Source: DASPHG01 sp963849605 (lineage in GTDB: Bacteria; Actinomycetota; Thermoleophilia; Solirubrobacterales; Thermoleophilaceae). From it: DNA of 64,000 nt. The position numbers and the translations under genes are program-made. Where the stretch lies: the NCBI GenBank assembly GCA_963849605.1, contig CAWKHX010000002.1, positions 310,001 to 374,000 of the forward strand, given 5' to 3'. Each line of letters begins with the position of its first letter. The stretch's first letter is position 1. The notes beneath the pieces are model-generated. The model worked only from the letters and a program-made list of their open reading frames with translations. It had not been told where the DNA came from and did not search any database. Below are positions 8,553 to 17,026 of this stretch, in pieces.

Positions 8553-10574
8553 ATGGAGCTCAGCCGGCGTGAGTTTGTCGCTGCGGGGGCGGCGGCGGGG
8601 ACGATGCTCGCGCTCGACCGCACGGCGCTCGCAGCGGGCCGCACGCGCACCGTGCGGCGGCTCGACTTCACGGCGCTGCCGGATGGCGAGGGCTGGCCCG
8701 ACGGGTGGCGCACCGTCGGGGTCGCAAACCTGCACCGGGCGGAGGGGCGCGGCGTGCTCGAGGCCGGCTCGGACGTGTTCCCGAACGACCCGCGGCCGGT
8801 CGCGTTCGCGGTCGACTGCCGGATTCGCGACGCCGAGATAGCCGCCGGCATCACCGCGCCCGGAACGGCCCCGGGCGTCGTGCTGCGCCGGCGCTCCCCG
8901 ACGCTGTACTACGCGGCGGTCTACGACACCCACCGGGAGGAGCTCCTGATCGTGCGGCGGCACGGAACGGAGCTCGACGAGCTGGCGAGCGCGCCCGCGC
9001 CCGCGGTCCAGGCGCCGTTCAGGCTGTCGTTCGCGACGACAGGATCCCGGCCCACGCTCCTGCAGGCGGCGATCGTCGACTCGGCCGGCACCTCGGTCTC
9101 GGCCGAGGCGCGCGACGACCTCCCCGCGCTGCAGCGACGCGGCGACCCGGGAGTGCTGGCGACCGCTGAGACGCTCTTCCCCAGCGAGCGGAATCCCGTC
9201 CTGCCGGCGCTCGGCAACCTGCACCTCCTGCCGTGGGCGGTCCAGGAGGGGCAGGCGTTCATGGCGACGCCCACGGGAGCGGCGGTCGTCGCCGAGATAC
9301 GCAGGCGCTCTACGGCGGCCTTCAGCGAGATCGCGGTGACCGCGACGCGCGCTCCCAGGCGGAGCGCGCCTGCCGTGGTCGCGGCGAGCACCGGCCGGCC
9401 CGTGCCCGGCGGCGCGCAGCTCCGCGTCGCGTCGGATATTCCGGCGCGCGCCTCGGTCGAGCTCGCGCGCTCGCCCCGCTTCCGCCGCCCGCGGACCATC
9501 CGCATCGGACGCACCGGCGACTTCGACGCCGTCTCGACAACCCTGCGCGGGCTGCCTCCCGGCGAACGCGTCTACTGGCGTGCGCGGCTGGAGGCCAGCG
9601 GCAGGACCTCGACCGGGCCCGTGCGCAGCTTCCGCGTTCCGCCCGAGCCCGGCTCGGAGGCGCCGTTCCGGATCGCGGTCGCTGCATGCGGCGCGCAGTT
9701 CGGGCCGATCTTCGGCCACCTGGCGGACCAGCGGCCGGACGTCGTCGTGTGGCAGGGCGACCTCAACTACCCGGACACGCACGGCCCGCTCGCCCAGACA
9801 ATGAGCGGCTACGCCGGCATCTGGCGCGACTTCCTGGCGAACCCACTACTCGAGCCGGTCCTCCGCGACGCGGCGTTCGCACCGCAGCGCGATGACCACG
9901 ACTACGCCGTTCAGGATGCGAATGCGGGCACTATCGGCTCGTTCCCGTGGGGAATCGGGCCGTGGGAGGCGCTGATGAACCGGCGGGCGTACTACCGCTT
10001 CCCGGCGGGGCCGGCGGAGATCTGGGTGCTCGACCAGCGAATGTTCAAGAGCGACCCGGAGCTGCCCGACACAGAGGCCAAGACGCTGCTGGGCCCGCGG
10101 CAGCGCCGCTGGCTGTTCGAGACGCTGCGTCGGTCACGGGCCCGGTTCAAGGTCATCTGCTCTCCATGCACCGTCTTCATGGCCGCGAACGCGCGCGACG
10201 GAAACTGGGCCACCGGGTTCGGCGCCGAGCGCGAGCTCCTGCTCGCGCACATTCGCCGCCACGTGGACGGCACGACGATCTTCCTGACGGGCGACACGCA
10301 CCTGACCGGCGTGTACGACTCCGACGGCGACTTCGAGTCGCGCGCCGCGCCGGTGGGGATCCCCACCCCGAACGACATCACGCTCGTGGACCCGCTCGCC
10401 GCCGAGAACCTGCGCGGCCGGCCCGGTGTCGTCTACGCCGGCGACGAGAACCACTTCACGCTGCTCGAGGTGAGCGCGGGGAAGCTCGACCTGCGACTCG
10501 CTCGCGACGACGGCGCCGTTCCCTACGAGCGGCGGTTCAGGCCCAGTCGCTCTGCCCGCAGGCGAGCTCGATAG
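8553..10574 (+). CDS. Tat-exported PhoD-like metallophosphatase
   Basis: The 673-residue protein starts MELSRREFVAAGAAAGTMLA, a twin-arginine signal. A central fibronectin-like PhoD N-domain region (about 300-370) is followed by the metallophosphoesterase core with WQGDLNYPD, QRDDHDY and TGDTHLTG, the PhoD/alkaline phosphatase D motifs. It likely acts outside the cytoplasm on phosphoesters. It is inserted on the opposite strand between trpE and trpG, and its 3' end overlaps the 3' end of trpE by 38 bp. The residue 40-300 region resembles a beta-rich laminin-like domain, but I cannot name it. Confidence 0.9.
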   Translation: MELSRREFVAAGAAAGTMLALDRTALAAGRTRTVRRLDFTALPDGEGWPDGWRTVGVANLHRAEGRGVLEAGSDVFPNDPRPVAFAVDCRIRDAEIAAGITAPGTAPGVVLRRRSPTLYYAAVYDTHREELLIVRRHGTELDELASAPAPAVQAPFRLSFATTGSRPTLLQAAIVDSAGTSVSAEARDDLPALQRRGDPGVLATAETLFPSERNPVLPALGNLHLLPWAVQEGQAFMATPTGAAVVAEIRRRSTAAFSEIAVTATRAPRRSAPAVVAASTGRPVPGGAQLRVASDIPARASVELARSPRFRRPRTIRIGRTGDFDAVSTTLRGLPPGERVYWRARLEASGRTSTGPVRSFRVPPEPGSEAPFRIAVAACGAQFGPIFGHLADQRPDVVVWQGDLNYPDTHGPLAQTMSGYAGIWRDFLANPLLEPVLRDAAFAPQRDDHDYAVQDANAGTIGSFPWGIGPWEALMNRRAYYRFPAGPAEIWVLDQRMFKSDPELPDTEAKTLLGPRQRRWLFETLRRSRARFKVICSPCTVFMAANARDGNWATGFGAERELLLAHIRRHVDGTTIFLTGDTHLTGVYDSDGDFESRAAPVGIPTPNDITLVDPLAAENLRGRPGVVYAGDENHFTLLEVSAGKLDLRLARDDGAVPYERRFRPSRSARRRAR

Positions 10575-12057
10575 CGCGCCACACCGCGCCTGCCTTCGCC
10601 TCGGTCTCGCGCTCCTCGTAGCCCGGCTCGGAGTCGGCGACGATCCCGCCGCCGGCCTGCACGTGGACGCGGCCGTCCTTCACGGCGGCGGACCGGATGT
10701 AGATGCAGGTGTCGAGGTCGCCGGTGTACGAGAGGTAGCCGATCGCACCGCCGTACGGGCCGCGCTTGACCGGCTCGAGCTCGTCGATGATCTGCATCGC
10801 GCGGATCTTCGGCGCGCCCGACAGCGTCCCGGCCGGGAGCGAGGCGCGCAGGGCGTCCATCGCGCTGACGTCATCGCGCAGCGTGCCGGTGACCGACGAC
10901 ACGATGTGCATGACGTGCGAGTAGGTCTCGACGACCATCAGCTCGTCCACGACGACGCTGCCGTACTCGCACACGCGGCCGAGGTCGTTGCGGCCGAGGT
11001 CCACGAGCATCACGTGCTCCGCGCGCTCCTTCTCGTCGGCGAGGAGGTCCTCGGCGACATGCAGGTCCTCCTCGGTCGTCGCCGCGCGCGGACGCGTGCC
11101 CGCGATCGGGCGCTGCCTCGCCTCGCGCCCGCGGACGGTGACGAGCGCCTCCGGCGATGCGCCCGCGATCTCGAAGTCCTCGAAGTCGAGGAAATACATG
11201 TACGGGCTCGGGTTGACCGCGCGCAGCCCGCGGTAGATCGAGAACGCGTCGACAGGCAGGTCCGCGCTCCAGCGCTGGCTCGGGACGATCTGGTAGGCGT
11301 CGCCCGCGCGGATGTACTCCTTGCAGCGCTCGACCGCATCCGCGTAGCCGCCTGCGCCGAGGTTCGACTCCGCGAAAGTCGGCGGCTCGCGCCGGCCGGC
11401 GCGGCTGCGCGGAACAGGTGCCGACAGGCGCTCGCGCACGTCGACGATCGCGGCGACGGCTTCGCTGTAGCGCGCGTCGATTCCGGGGCTTTGCCCCTCC
11501 CTTCCGACGCCGTCTGCGAACACGTTCGCCAGCACGGTCACCTCGTGCGTGAAGTGGTCGAACGCGAGCAGGACGTCCGAGACCATCAGTGCCAGGTCGG
11601 GGACGCCGACGTCGTCCGGATTGGGAGCGCCGACGGTCGGCTCGAACCAGCGGACGAGGTCGTAGCCGAACAGCCCGACCGCGCCGCCTGCGAACGGCGG
11701 CAGGTCCGGCAACTCGGCGAGCTTGTAACGGGCGAGCTCCTCCGCGACGGCCTGATACGGGTCCTCGAACTCGCGCGGCGTGCCGTCGACGGTCATCACC
11801 CCGTCGGCCAGGCGGATCACGCTCCGCGGCTGCACGCCGAGGAACGACCAGCGCCCGAACCGCTGGCCCTGCTCGGCGGACTCGAGCAGGAAGCTCGGCC
11901 CGGCGCCGCGCAGCTTGAGGTACGCGGAGACCGGCGTCTCGCAGTCGTCGATGAAGGTGTGGCGCAGCGGCACGAGCGTGTGGTCGCGCGCGAGCTCGCG
12001 CACCTCCTCGAGGCTCGGTGAGATCTCGAGGTTCGCCGTGTCAGCTGCGACGGCCAT
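10537..12057 (-). CDS. trpE: Anthranilate synthase component I
   Basis: This enzyme converts chorismate to anthranilate using ammonia from TrpG. The 506-residue protein has the feedback-site motif LLESAEQG near the N-terminus and the chorismate-enzyme core PIAGTRPR, DLGRNDLGRV, SLPAGTLSGAPKIRAM and GPYGGAIGY. The ATG at 12057 lies 17 bp inside the end of hisIE. The gene is cut off from trpG by the opposite-strand PhoD-like gene, so the two synthase subunits cannot be made from a simple trpE-trpG transcript without reading antisense through that gene. Confidence 0.96.
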   Translation of the reverse strand: MAVAADTANLEISPSLEEVRELARDHTLVPLRHTFIDDCETPVSAYLKLRGAGPSFLLESAEQGQRFGRWSFLGVQPRSVIRLADGVMTVDGTPREFEDPYQAVAEELARYKLAELPDLPPFAGGAVGLFGYDLVRWFEPTVGAPNPDDVGVPDLALMVSDVLLAFDHFTHEVTVLANVFADGVGREGQSPGIDARYSEAVAAIVDVRERLSAPVPRSRAGRREPPTFAESNLGAGGYADAVERCKEYIRAGDAYQIVPSQRWSADLPVDAFSIYRGLRAVNPSPYMYFLDFEDFEIAGASPEALVTVRGREARQRPIAGTRPRAATTEEDLHVAEDLLADEKERAEHVMLVDLGRNDLGRVCEYGSVVVDELMVVETYSHVMHIVSSVTGTLRDDVSAMDALRASLPAGTLSGAPKIRAMQIIDELEPVKRGPYGGAIGYLSYTGDLDTCIYIRSAAVKDGRVHVQAGGGIVADSEPGYEERETEAKAGAVWRAIELACGQSDWA

Positions 12058-12637
12058 TGAGCGCCTCGAACGCATCGCTGAACTGGAGCCCGCGCGAGGC
12101 GAGCAGCACGGCGAGGTGGTAGAGCACGTCCGCAGCCTCCTCGGCGACACGGTCGTCACTTTCGTCCGCCGCGGCACGCGCGACCTCCTCCGCCTCCTCC
12201 TGCACCTTCGCGCCGATCCGCGGCCGGTCGCCCAGGAGCTCCGCTGTGTAGCTCGCGTCCGGCGAGGCCGTGCGCCGCGCCTCGACCGTCCGCTCGAGCA
12301 CCGGCAGCGCCTCGTGAGGCGCCACCACGTCCGTGTCGCCGTTGTGGAAGCACGTCCGCTCGCCCGTGTGGCACGCGGGCCCCTCGGGCTCCACGAGCGC
12401 CAGCACGGCGTCGAGGTCGCAGTCGTAGCGGAGCGCCTTCACGCGGAGGAAGTTGCCCGACGTCTCGCCCTTGTGCCAGAGCTCGTTGCGCGAGCGGCTG
12501 AAGAACCAGACGTCGCCGGACTCGCGCGTGCGCGCGAGCGCCTCCTCGTTCATGTAGGCGAGCGTGAGCACCTCACCGGTGCGCCAGTCCTGCGCCACGC
12601 ACGGGACGAGGCCGCTGTCGTCGAAGCGGACTTCCAT
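12041..12637 (-). CDS. hisIE: Bifunctional phosphoribosyl-AMP cyclohydrolase / phosphoribosyl-ATP pyrophosphatase
   Basis: This protein carries out the second and third steps of histidine synthesis in one chain of about 198 residues. The N-terminal cyclohydrolase half has YDCDLDAVLALV and CHTGERTCF zinc/magnesium ligands. The C-terminal pyrophosphatase half has KVQEEAEEVARAA. The ATG at 12637 has AGGA 10 nt upstream; an in-frame GTG at 12643 is the alternative. It is 12 bp downstream of era and overlaps trpE. The other his genes are not in this window. Confidence 0.95.
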   Translation of the reverse strand: MEVRFDDSGLVPCVAQDWRTGEVLTLAYMNEEALARTRESGDVWFFSRSRNELWHKGETSGNFLRVKALRYDCDLDAVLALVEPEGPACHTGERTCFHNGDTDVVAPHEALPVLERTVEARRTASPDASYTAELLGDRPRIGAKVQEEAEEVARAAADESDDRVAEEAADVLYHLAVLLASRGLQFSDAFEALNGRRS

Positions 12638-12649
12638 CGTCACATTGTC

Positions 12650-13531
12650 CTATTCGATGCCCAGGCGGTCGAGCAGGCCCTCGTCGCCGCGCCATCCGCG
12701 ACGCACCCGCACCGACAGATCCAGGTGAACCGTGCGCCCGAGCTCGGCCTCGAGCTGGCCCCGCGCAGCGGCGCCGATCGCCTTCACCATCCGTCCGCCG
12801 GCGCCGATCAGGATGCCCTTCTGGGACTCGGTCTCCGTCCACAGGAGCGCCCGCACGACGACCGAGCCGTCGTCCTTCGGCTCGAGCTCGTCGATCTCGA
12901 CCTCGACCGCATGCGGGATCTCCTCGCGGGTCCGGAGAAGCGCCTGCTCGCGGATGAGCTCGGCGAGCCGGACGTTCTCCGGCAGGTCGGTCCGCTGCTC
13001 GGCCGGGTACATCGGCGGGCCCTCCGGGACGAGGCGGACGAGCTCGTCGACGATCTCGGGCACGTTCAGGCCGGTCGTCGCGCTTGCCGGATAGATCTCA
13101 CCCGGCACGTCCAGCTCGCCTACCGCCGTGAGCGCGGCCGCGATCTGTCCGGGCTTCAGCAGGTCCACCTTGTTGAGGACGGTGACCGCCGGAACGCCCG
13201 ACGCGGCGATTGCCTTGGCGATGAACCTGTCGCCGCGGCCGATCTCCTGCTCGCCGTTCAGCACGAACAGCACCGCGTCGGCCTCCTTCAGCTCGCGCTC
13301 GACCTGCGTCTGCATCCGCTCGGTGAGCAGGTCACGCGGCTTCTGCATCCCGGGCAGGTCCACGATCACGAGTTGCCAATCCGGCCCCGTTGCGATCCCC
13401 CGGATCGCGCGGCGCGTGGTCTGCGGCTTGTCGGACACGATCGCGACCTTCCCGCCGACGATCCGGTTGAGCAGCGTCGACTTGCCGGCGTTCGGCCGGC
13501 CGGCGAGTGCGACGAAGCCGCTGCGCGTCAC
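12650..13531 (-). CDS. era: GTPase Era
   Basis: This ribosome-assembly GTPase binds the 3' end of 16S rRNA. The 293-residue protein has G1 GRPNAGKST near residue 12, the T(T)RRAIRG switch, G3 DLPG, G4 NKVD and a C-terminal KH domain with GILIGAGGRMVKAIG. The GTG at 13531 overlaps the ybeY stop as GTGA and gives MTRSGFVALAGRPNAGKST, the usual N-terminus. Confidence 0.96.
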   Translation of the reverse strand: MTRSGFVALAGRPNAGKSTLLNRIVGGKVAIVSDKPQTTRRAIRGIATGPDWQLVIVDLPGMQKPRDLLTERMQTQVERELKEADAVLFVLNGEQEIGRGDRFIAKAIAASGVPAVTVLNKVDLLKPGQIAAALTAVGELDVPGEIYPASATTGLNVPEIVDELVRLVPEGPPMYPAEQRTDLPENVRLAELIREQALLRTREEIPHAVEVEIDELEPKDDGSVVVRALLWTETESQKGILIGAGGRMVKAIGAAARGQLEAELGRTVHLDLSVRVRRGWRGDEGLLDRLGIE

Positions 13532-13887
13532 TTGAGCGAGCCCAGCACGCGCCGCTGCAGCTCGAGCATCTCGCCGTCGTCGGTCTCGTGGTCGTAGCCG
13601 CACAGGTGGAGCACGCCGTGGACGGTCGCCTCCACGAGGTCGGCGGTGTGTTCCGGGCAGATGACCACGTCGCCCAGCTCCCGCGGCCCAGCCGCGGGCC
13701 CGCGCTCGTCCACCGGGAACGACAGCACGTCGGTGGGCTCGTCCTTCCCGCGATGCTCGCGGTTCAGCTCGCGGATCCGGCTCTCGCCGACGAGCTCCAC
13801 CGCCAGGTGCCCGTCAAGGCCGGCGGCCGACACCGCAGCGTCGGCCGCCTGACGAAGCTCTGCGCTCGGGGCGTCGACCTCGATCAC
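13528..13887 (-). CDS. ybeY: Endoribonuclease YbeY
   Basis: This metal-dependent endoribonuclease acts in 16S rRNA maturation and ribosome quality control. The 119-residue protein carries the zinc-binding H-x3-H-x5-H motif in VHGVLHLCGYDHE, preceded by TDVLSFP. It is coupled to era by a 4-bp overlap. In most genomes ybeY directly follows phoH; here four other genes (13905-16987) separate them. Confidence 0.95.
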   Translation of the reverse strand: MIEVDAPSAELRQAADAAVSAAGLDGHLAVELVGESRIRELNREHRGKDEPTDVLSFPVDERGPAAGPRELGDVVICPEHTADLVEATVHGVLHLCGYDHETDDGEMLELQRRVLGSLK

Positions 13888-13904
13888 GCCCCCGATTCTT
13901 ACGC

Positions 13905-14237
13905 CTAGTCCTCGTCGTCTCCGTGGTCGGAGTCGTCCGAGCTGCTCACAACGTTGAAGTTGCGATCGAGCTGCACGTCCTGCTGGCCCTCGTCAGTCGT
14001 GACCTCGACCTCGTAGTAGCTCTCCTCGTCGCCGACCTCGGTCTCCGTGACCTTGCCGCCACCCGTGTGAGCGAGCGCGGCATCGCTGGCCTTCTGCAGC
14101 GCGGAGCCGCTGATCGACTTCTGGGTGGCGTCGTCGTCGCCGCTCTCGCTGGTCCCGACTGCGACGGCGGCGCCGCCTGCACCGAGCACGGCCACAACAC
14201 CGGCCGCGATCAGTCCTTTCTTGGTTCTCGAGTTCAT
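13905..14237 (-). CDS. Secreted PepSY-domain protein
   Basis: This 110-residue protein has an N-terminal signal/anchor (KKGLIAAGVVAVLGAGGAAV), an acidic linker and one PepSY-like domain (ALQKASDAALAHTGGGKVTETEVGD...YYEVEV...), ending in an Asp-rich tail. The ATG at 14237 is supported by a strong AAGGAG ribosome site 7 nt upstream. It is immediately downstream of the secreted protein and the two-component genes, a common arrangement in which the PepSY protein is a target or modulator of the kinase. Confidence 0.85.
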   Translation of the reverse strand: MNSRTKKGLIAAGVVAVLGAGGAAVAVGTSESGDDDATQKSISGSALQKASDAALAHTGGGKVTETEVGDEESYYEVEVTTDEGQQDVQLDRNFNVVSSSDDSDHGDDED

Positions 14238-14250
14238 CGTGTCTCCTTTT

Positions 14251-14943
14251 TTAGCTACAGCGGACGAGGCCGAGGCGCCCGTCCGGCGGCTTCTCCTGGA
14301 TGTTTCCGACACCGGGCGCGTAGAGCTTGAACTCGACCTCGTCGTCGGGCTTCGTGTGCTCGCGCACCTTCACCACGTCGTGGTAGGTCTTGCCGCGCAC
14401 GGTGGCCTTGTCGAGGATCGCGACGACCTTGTCGCTCTCGAACGGCCCGTCCGGGACGTCCTCGTGGCGCCAGCGCGACCCAACCTGCGGGTGCGCGGGC
14501 ATACCGACGCCCATCTTGTTCGTGTCACTGCCGTACAGCCACGCGCCGCCGTGGCCTACGACCTTCCCGTTCTCGTACTTGTCCACGTCCTCGCCGAGGT
14601 ACCACACGGTCCCTCGGTCGTCCTGCGCGAAGTAGTCGAGCGTGCGCTCGGCGATCTCACCATCCTCGAACTCGCGGTCCTCGATCACCGCCGCGCGGAC
14701 GGTGTCGCCGTTGATCCGGAACGCCTTGGTCCTGTCGAGCGGCGTCCTGACGACCTTCACGCGCGCGCCGTCCTCCTTACCGCGCAGCACACAGCGGTCG
14801 TGCTCGGTCAGCGGGTAGTACCGGTTGTCGATGTCGCTTGGGTTGCCGAATTCGGCCTTTGACTGGTCGGGGCCCACCGCTTGGACGCTGCCCACGGCAA
14901 GGGACGAGAGCGCCAGCGCCATGACAAAAAGGCTTCGGGTCAT
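14251..14943 (-). CDS. Secreted protein of unknown function
   Basis: The 230-residue protein has a Sec-type signal peptide (MTRSLFVMALALSSLAVGSVQA), then a beta-rich region with NRYYPL, TVWYLGEDVDKYENGKVV and LYAPGVGNIQE. I recall similar uncharacterised actinobacterial proteins with a W-Y-x-G-E-D block, but give no function. Its start overlaps the kinase stop as ATGA, and a possible private promoter with two GATGA repeats lies just upstream. It is probably an output gene of the adjacent two-component system. Confidence 0.8.
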   Translation of the reverse strand: MTRSLFVMALALSSLAVGSVQAVGPDQSKAEFGNPSDIDNRYYPLTEHDRCVLRGKEDGARVKVVRTPLDRTKAFRINGDTVRAAVIEDREFEDGEIAERTLDYFAQDDRGTVWYLGEDVDKYENGKVVGHGGAWLYGSDTNKMGVGMPAHPQVGSRWRHEDVPDGPFESDKVVAILDKATVRGKTYHDVVKVREHTKPDDEVEFKLYAPGVGNIQEKPPDGRLGLVRCS

Positions 14944-16322
14944 GGTGCGGTTGTACCCGGGGCGGATGAGGATTCGATGAGAGCAGGCAGCGAAATCCAG
15001 GCGTCCGTGCCCTTTTGGCGCGCCGAGAACCCCGCCTGGCCCCCGTGGGCCTGCGCTATCGCGGCGACTATCGCGAGGCCGAGCCCGGCGCCTCCGCCGG
15101 AACGCGCCTCGTCCGCGCGCGTGAAGCGTTCGAACGCATGCTCCGCGAAGCCCGGCGGCAGACCCTCGCCCTCGTCCTCGACGTGCAGCTCGACCGTGCC
15201 GTCGCGCTGCCTCGCCGACACCTTGACCGCGCCGTCACCGTGGGTCGCCGCGTTTGCGACGAGGTTCCCGACCGCCTGCTCGAGGCGCAGCCGGTCGCCG
15301 TTCAGCTCCAGGCCGTCCGCCACCTCGACCTGAACGTCGTGCCCGGTTGTGCGGAACTGCGCCGCCACGCCGTCGAGGAACTCGCGCGCGGGAATCCGCT
15401 CTATCTTCAGCGGCAGCGTCGCGCGGTCCGAACGTGCGAGCACGAGCAGGGCGTCGGCGAGGCGGCTGAGCCGGTCGGTCTCCTCGGTGGCCGACTTGAG
15501 CGCGCCCCGCAGCTCGTCCGGCGTCCGGTCGTGCCGCAGCGCGAGCTCGAGCTCCGTCTTCAGGCTGGCCAGCGGCGTGCGCAGCTCGTGGCTCGCGTCC
15601 GCGACGAACCCCCGCTCGCGCTCGAGCGCCGCCTCGAGCCGCGCGAGCATCGCGTTCAGCGTCTCGCCGAGGCGCCGGATCTCGTCGTCAGCCGGTGGGA
15701 TCGGCAGCTGCTCGCCGGGCCGCTTGTCGCTGACCTCTGCTGCCTTGCGGCGCATCGCCTCGACCGGCCTCAGCGCGGCGGCGGCCACGGCATAGCCGGC
15801 CAGCGACGCGAGGATCAGCGCAATCGGCAACCCGATGCCGAGCAGCAGCCGCAATGTCGTGAGCGACTCCTCGGTGTCGTCGGTCGCCTGGCCGACCACG
15901 AGCGTGTAGCCGCTCACCGGGACGGCGAACAGCCTCGCGGGGTCGCCCTCCTCCACGACGTCCTGCCCACTGAGCGTCAGCGACCCCTCCTCCTGCACGC
16001 GGCCGACCTCGTCCAGCGTGAGCAGCGCTCGCGATGACGCGCGGCTCGTCGCGTCGACGATCGTGCCCTCGTCGTCGAGGATCTGGGTGAAGCTCTCCTC
16101 GCTCTCGATGAAGCGCTCGCCCCTCGCCCCTGGGATCCGCGGGCCCGAGCGCTCGATCAGCGCCGCGATGTCGGTGGCCCGCGAGCGCAGCGCGCGGTCC
16201 GTGTTGTCGTTCAGGCTGTCCTCGAAGCGGCTGTAGACGATCCACCCAAGCGCAGCCATGACGACGCCAAGCGCGAGCACGAACGCCAGCGTCAGCCTGA
16301 TCCGGATCGGAATCCGGCTCAT
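14940..16322 (-). CDS. Sensor histidine kinase (HAMP-HisKA-HATPase)
   Basis: The 460-residue kinase has transmembrane segments near residues 8-32 and 165-188 flanking a periplasmic sensor, then a HAMP linker, the H-box SHELRTPLASLK, the N-box NLVANAATHG and the G-boxes DEGEGLPPG and GAGLGLAIV. The start overlaps the response-regulator stop as ATGA. The input signal is not evident. The gene order regulator-kinase-secreted protein-PepSY suggests an envelope-stress or small-molecule response. Confidence 0.94.
   Translation of the reverse strand: MSRIPIRIRLTLAFVLALGVVMAALGWIVYSRFEDSLNDNTDRALRSRATDIAALIERSGPRIPGARGERFIESEESFTQILDDEGTIVDATSRASSRALLTLDEVGRVQEEGSLTLSGQDVVEEGDPARLFAVPVSGYTLVVGQATDDTEESLTTLRLLLGIGLPIALILASLAGYAVAAAALRPVEAMRRKAAEVSDKRPGEQLPIPPADDEIRRLGETLNAMLARLEAALERERGFVADASHELRTPLASLKTELELALRHDRTPDELRGALKSATEETDRLSRLADALLVLARSDRATLPLKIERIPAREFLDGVAAQFRTTGHDVQVEVADGLELNGDRLRLEQAVGNLVANAATHGDGAVKVSARQRDGTVELHVEDEGEGLPPGFAEHAFERFTRADEARSGGGAGLGLAIVAAIAQAHGGQAGFSARQKGTDAWISLPALIESSSAPGTTAP
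14950..14980 (-). promoter_or_regulatory. Candidate response-regulator-controlled promoter of the secreted-protein gene
   Basis: On the minus strand a TACAAC hexamer (14955-14950) lies 6 nt before the ATG at 14943. Nine bases further upstream are two copies of TCATC (plus-strand GATGA at 14965-14969 and 14976-14980), 11 bp apart, covering the -35 region. The same geometry occurs upstream of the response-regulator gene at 16994-17023. Confidence 0.5.
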
Positions 16323-16987
16323 GCGCGCAGCCGGTAACCCACGCCCCGGACCGTCTCGATCGTGTCGGTGCCGAACGGGCGGTCGATCTTCTCGCGCAGG
16401 TAGCGGATGTAGACGTCGATCACGTTCGAGCGGTTCTCGTACGTGTCGTCCCACGCGTGCTCGAGCAGCTGGAGCCGCGACAGCGCCACGCCCGGGCGCC
16501 GCATGAGCGTCTCGAGCAGCGCGTACTCCTTCTGCGACAGCGCGATCTCGACGTCGCCGCGGCTCGCGCGCCGCGTCGCAGGGTCGAGGCGCAGGTCGCC
16601 GGCCTCGAGCACGGCGGGCCGCTCGGCGCTGCCGCGCCGTGCAAGCGCCCGCAGCCGCGCCAGCAGCTCGTCGAACGAGAACGGCTTGACGAGGTAGTCG
16701 TCGGCGCCCCCGTCGAGGCCGGCGACGCGATCCTCGACGGCGTCGCGCGCGGTCAGCATCAGCACGGGCGTCCACACCTCGTCGGCCCGCAGCCGCCGGC
16801 ACACCTCGAACCCGTCGAGGCCCGGGAGCATCACGTCGAGGACGACCACGTCGTACTCGGTCGAGCCGGCCATCCAGACCGCGTCCTCACCGCGGCCCGA
16901 GACGTCGACCGCTATTCCCTCTTCCTCGAGCCCGCGCTTGACGAGTCCCGCCATCTTGGGCTCGTCCTCCACCACGAGAACTCGCAT
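16319..16987 (-). CDS. OmpR-family response regulator
   Basis: The 222-residue regulator has a receiver domain with acidic pocket E7/D8, phospho-acceptor D51 (VLDVMLPG) and K at the KPFSF loop, and a C-terminal winged-helix DNA-binding domain (RSNVIDVYIRYLREKID, GVGYRL). It heads the operon with the kinase. Its promoter region carries two GATGA repeats 11 bp apart, typical spacing for OmpR-family dimers, suggesting autoregulation. Confidence 0.95.
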   Translation of the reverse strand: MRVLVVEDEPKMAGLVKRGLEEEGIAVDVSGRGEDAVWMAGSTEYDVVVLDVMLPGLDGFEVCRRLRADEVWTPVLMLTARDAVEDRVAGLDGGADDYLVKPFSFDELLARLRALARRGSAERPAVLEAGDLRLDPATRRASRGDVEIALSQKEYALLETLMRRPGVALSRLQLLEHAWDDTYENRSNVIDVYIRYLREKIDRPFGTDTIETVRGVGYRLRA

Positions 16988-16993
16988 GCCCCA

Positions 16994-17023
16994 ATCATCC
17001 TCCCGATGATGAGAGCACGATGA
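16994..17023 (-). promoter_or_regulatory. Candidate autoregulated promoter of the two-component operon
   Basis: Plus-strand GATGA occurs at 17008-17012 and 17019-17023, 11 bp apart. The minus-strand hexamer GATGAT (16999-16994) lies 8 bp closer to the gene and 6 nt from the ATG. ATCATC and GATGAT (16994-16999, 17005-17010) also form a dyad whose five-base centre is GGGAG on the sense strand, so RNA-level control is an alternative. The arrangement parallels 14950-14980. Confidence 0.5.
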
Positions 17024-17026
17024 AAC

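Noticed and set aside
10663..12021. 452-codon plus-strand frame opposite trpE
   Set aside because: Shadow ORF of a firm trpE; no ribosome site or motif.
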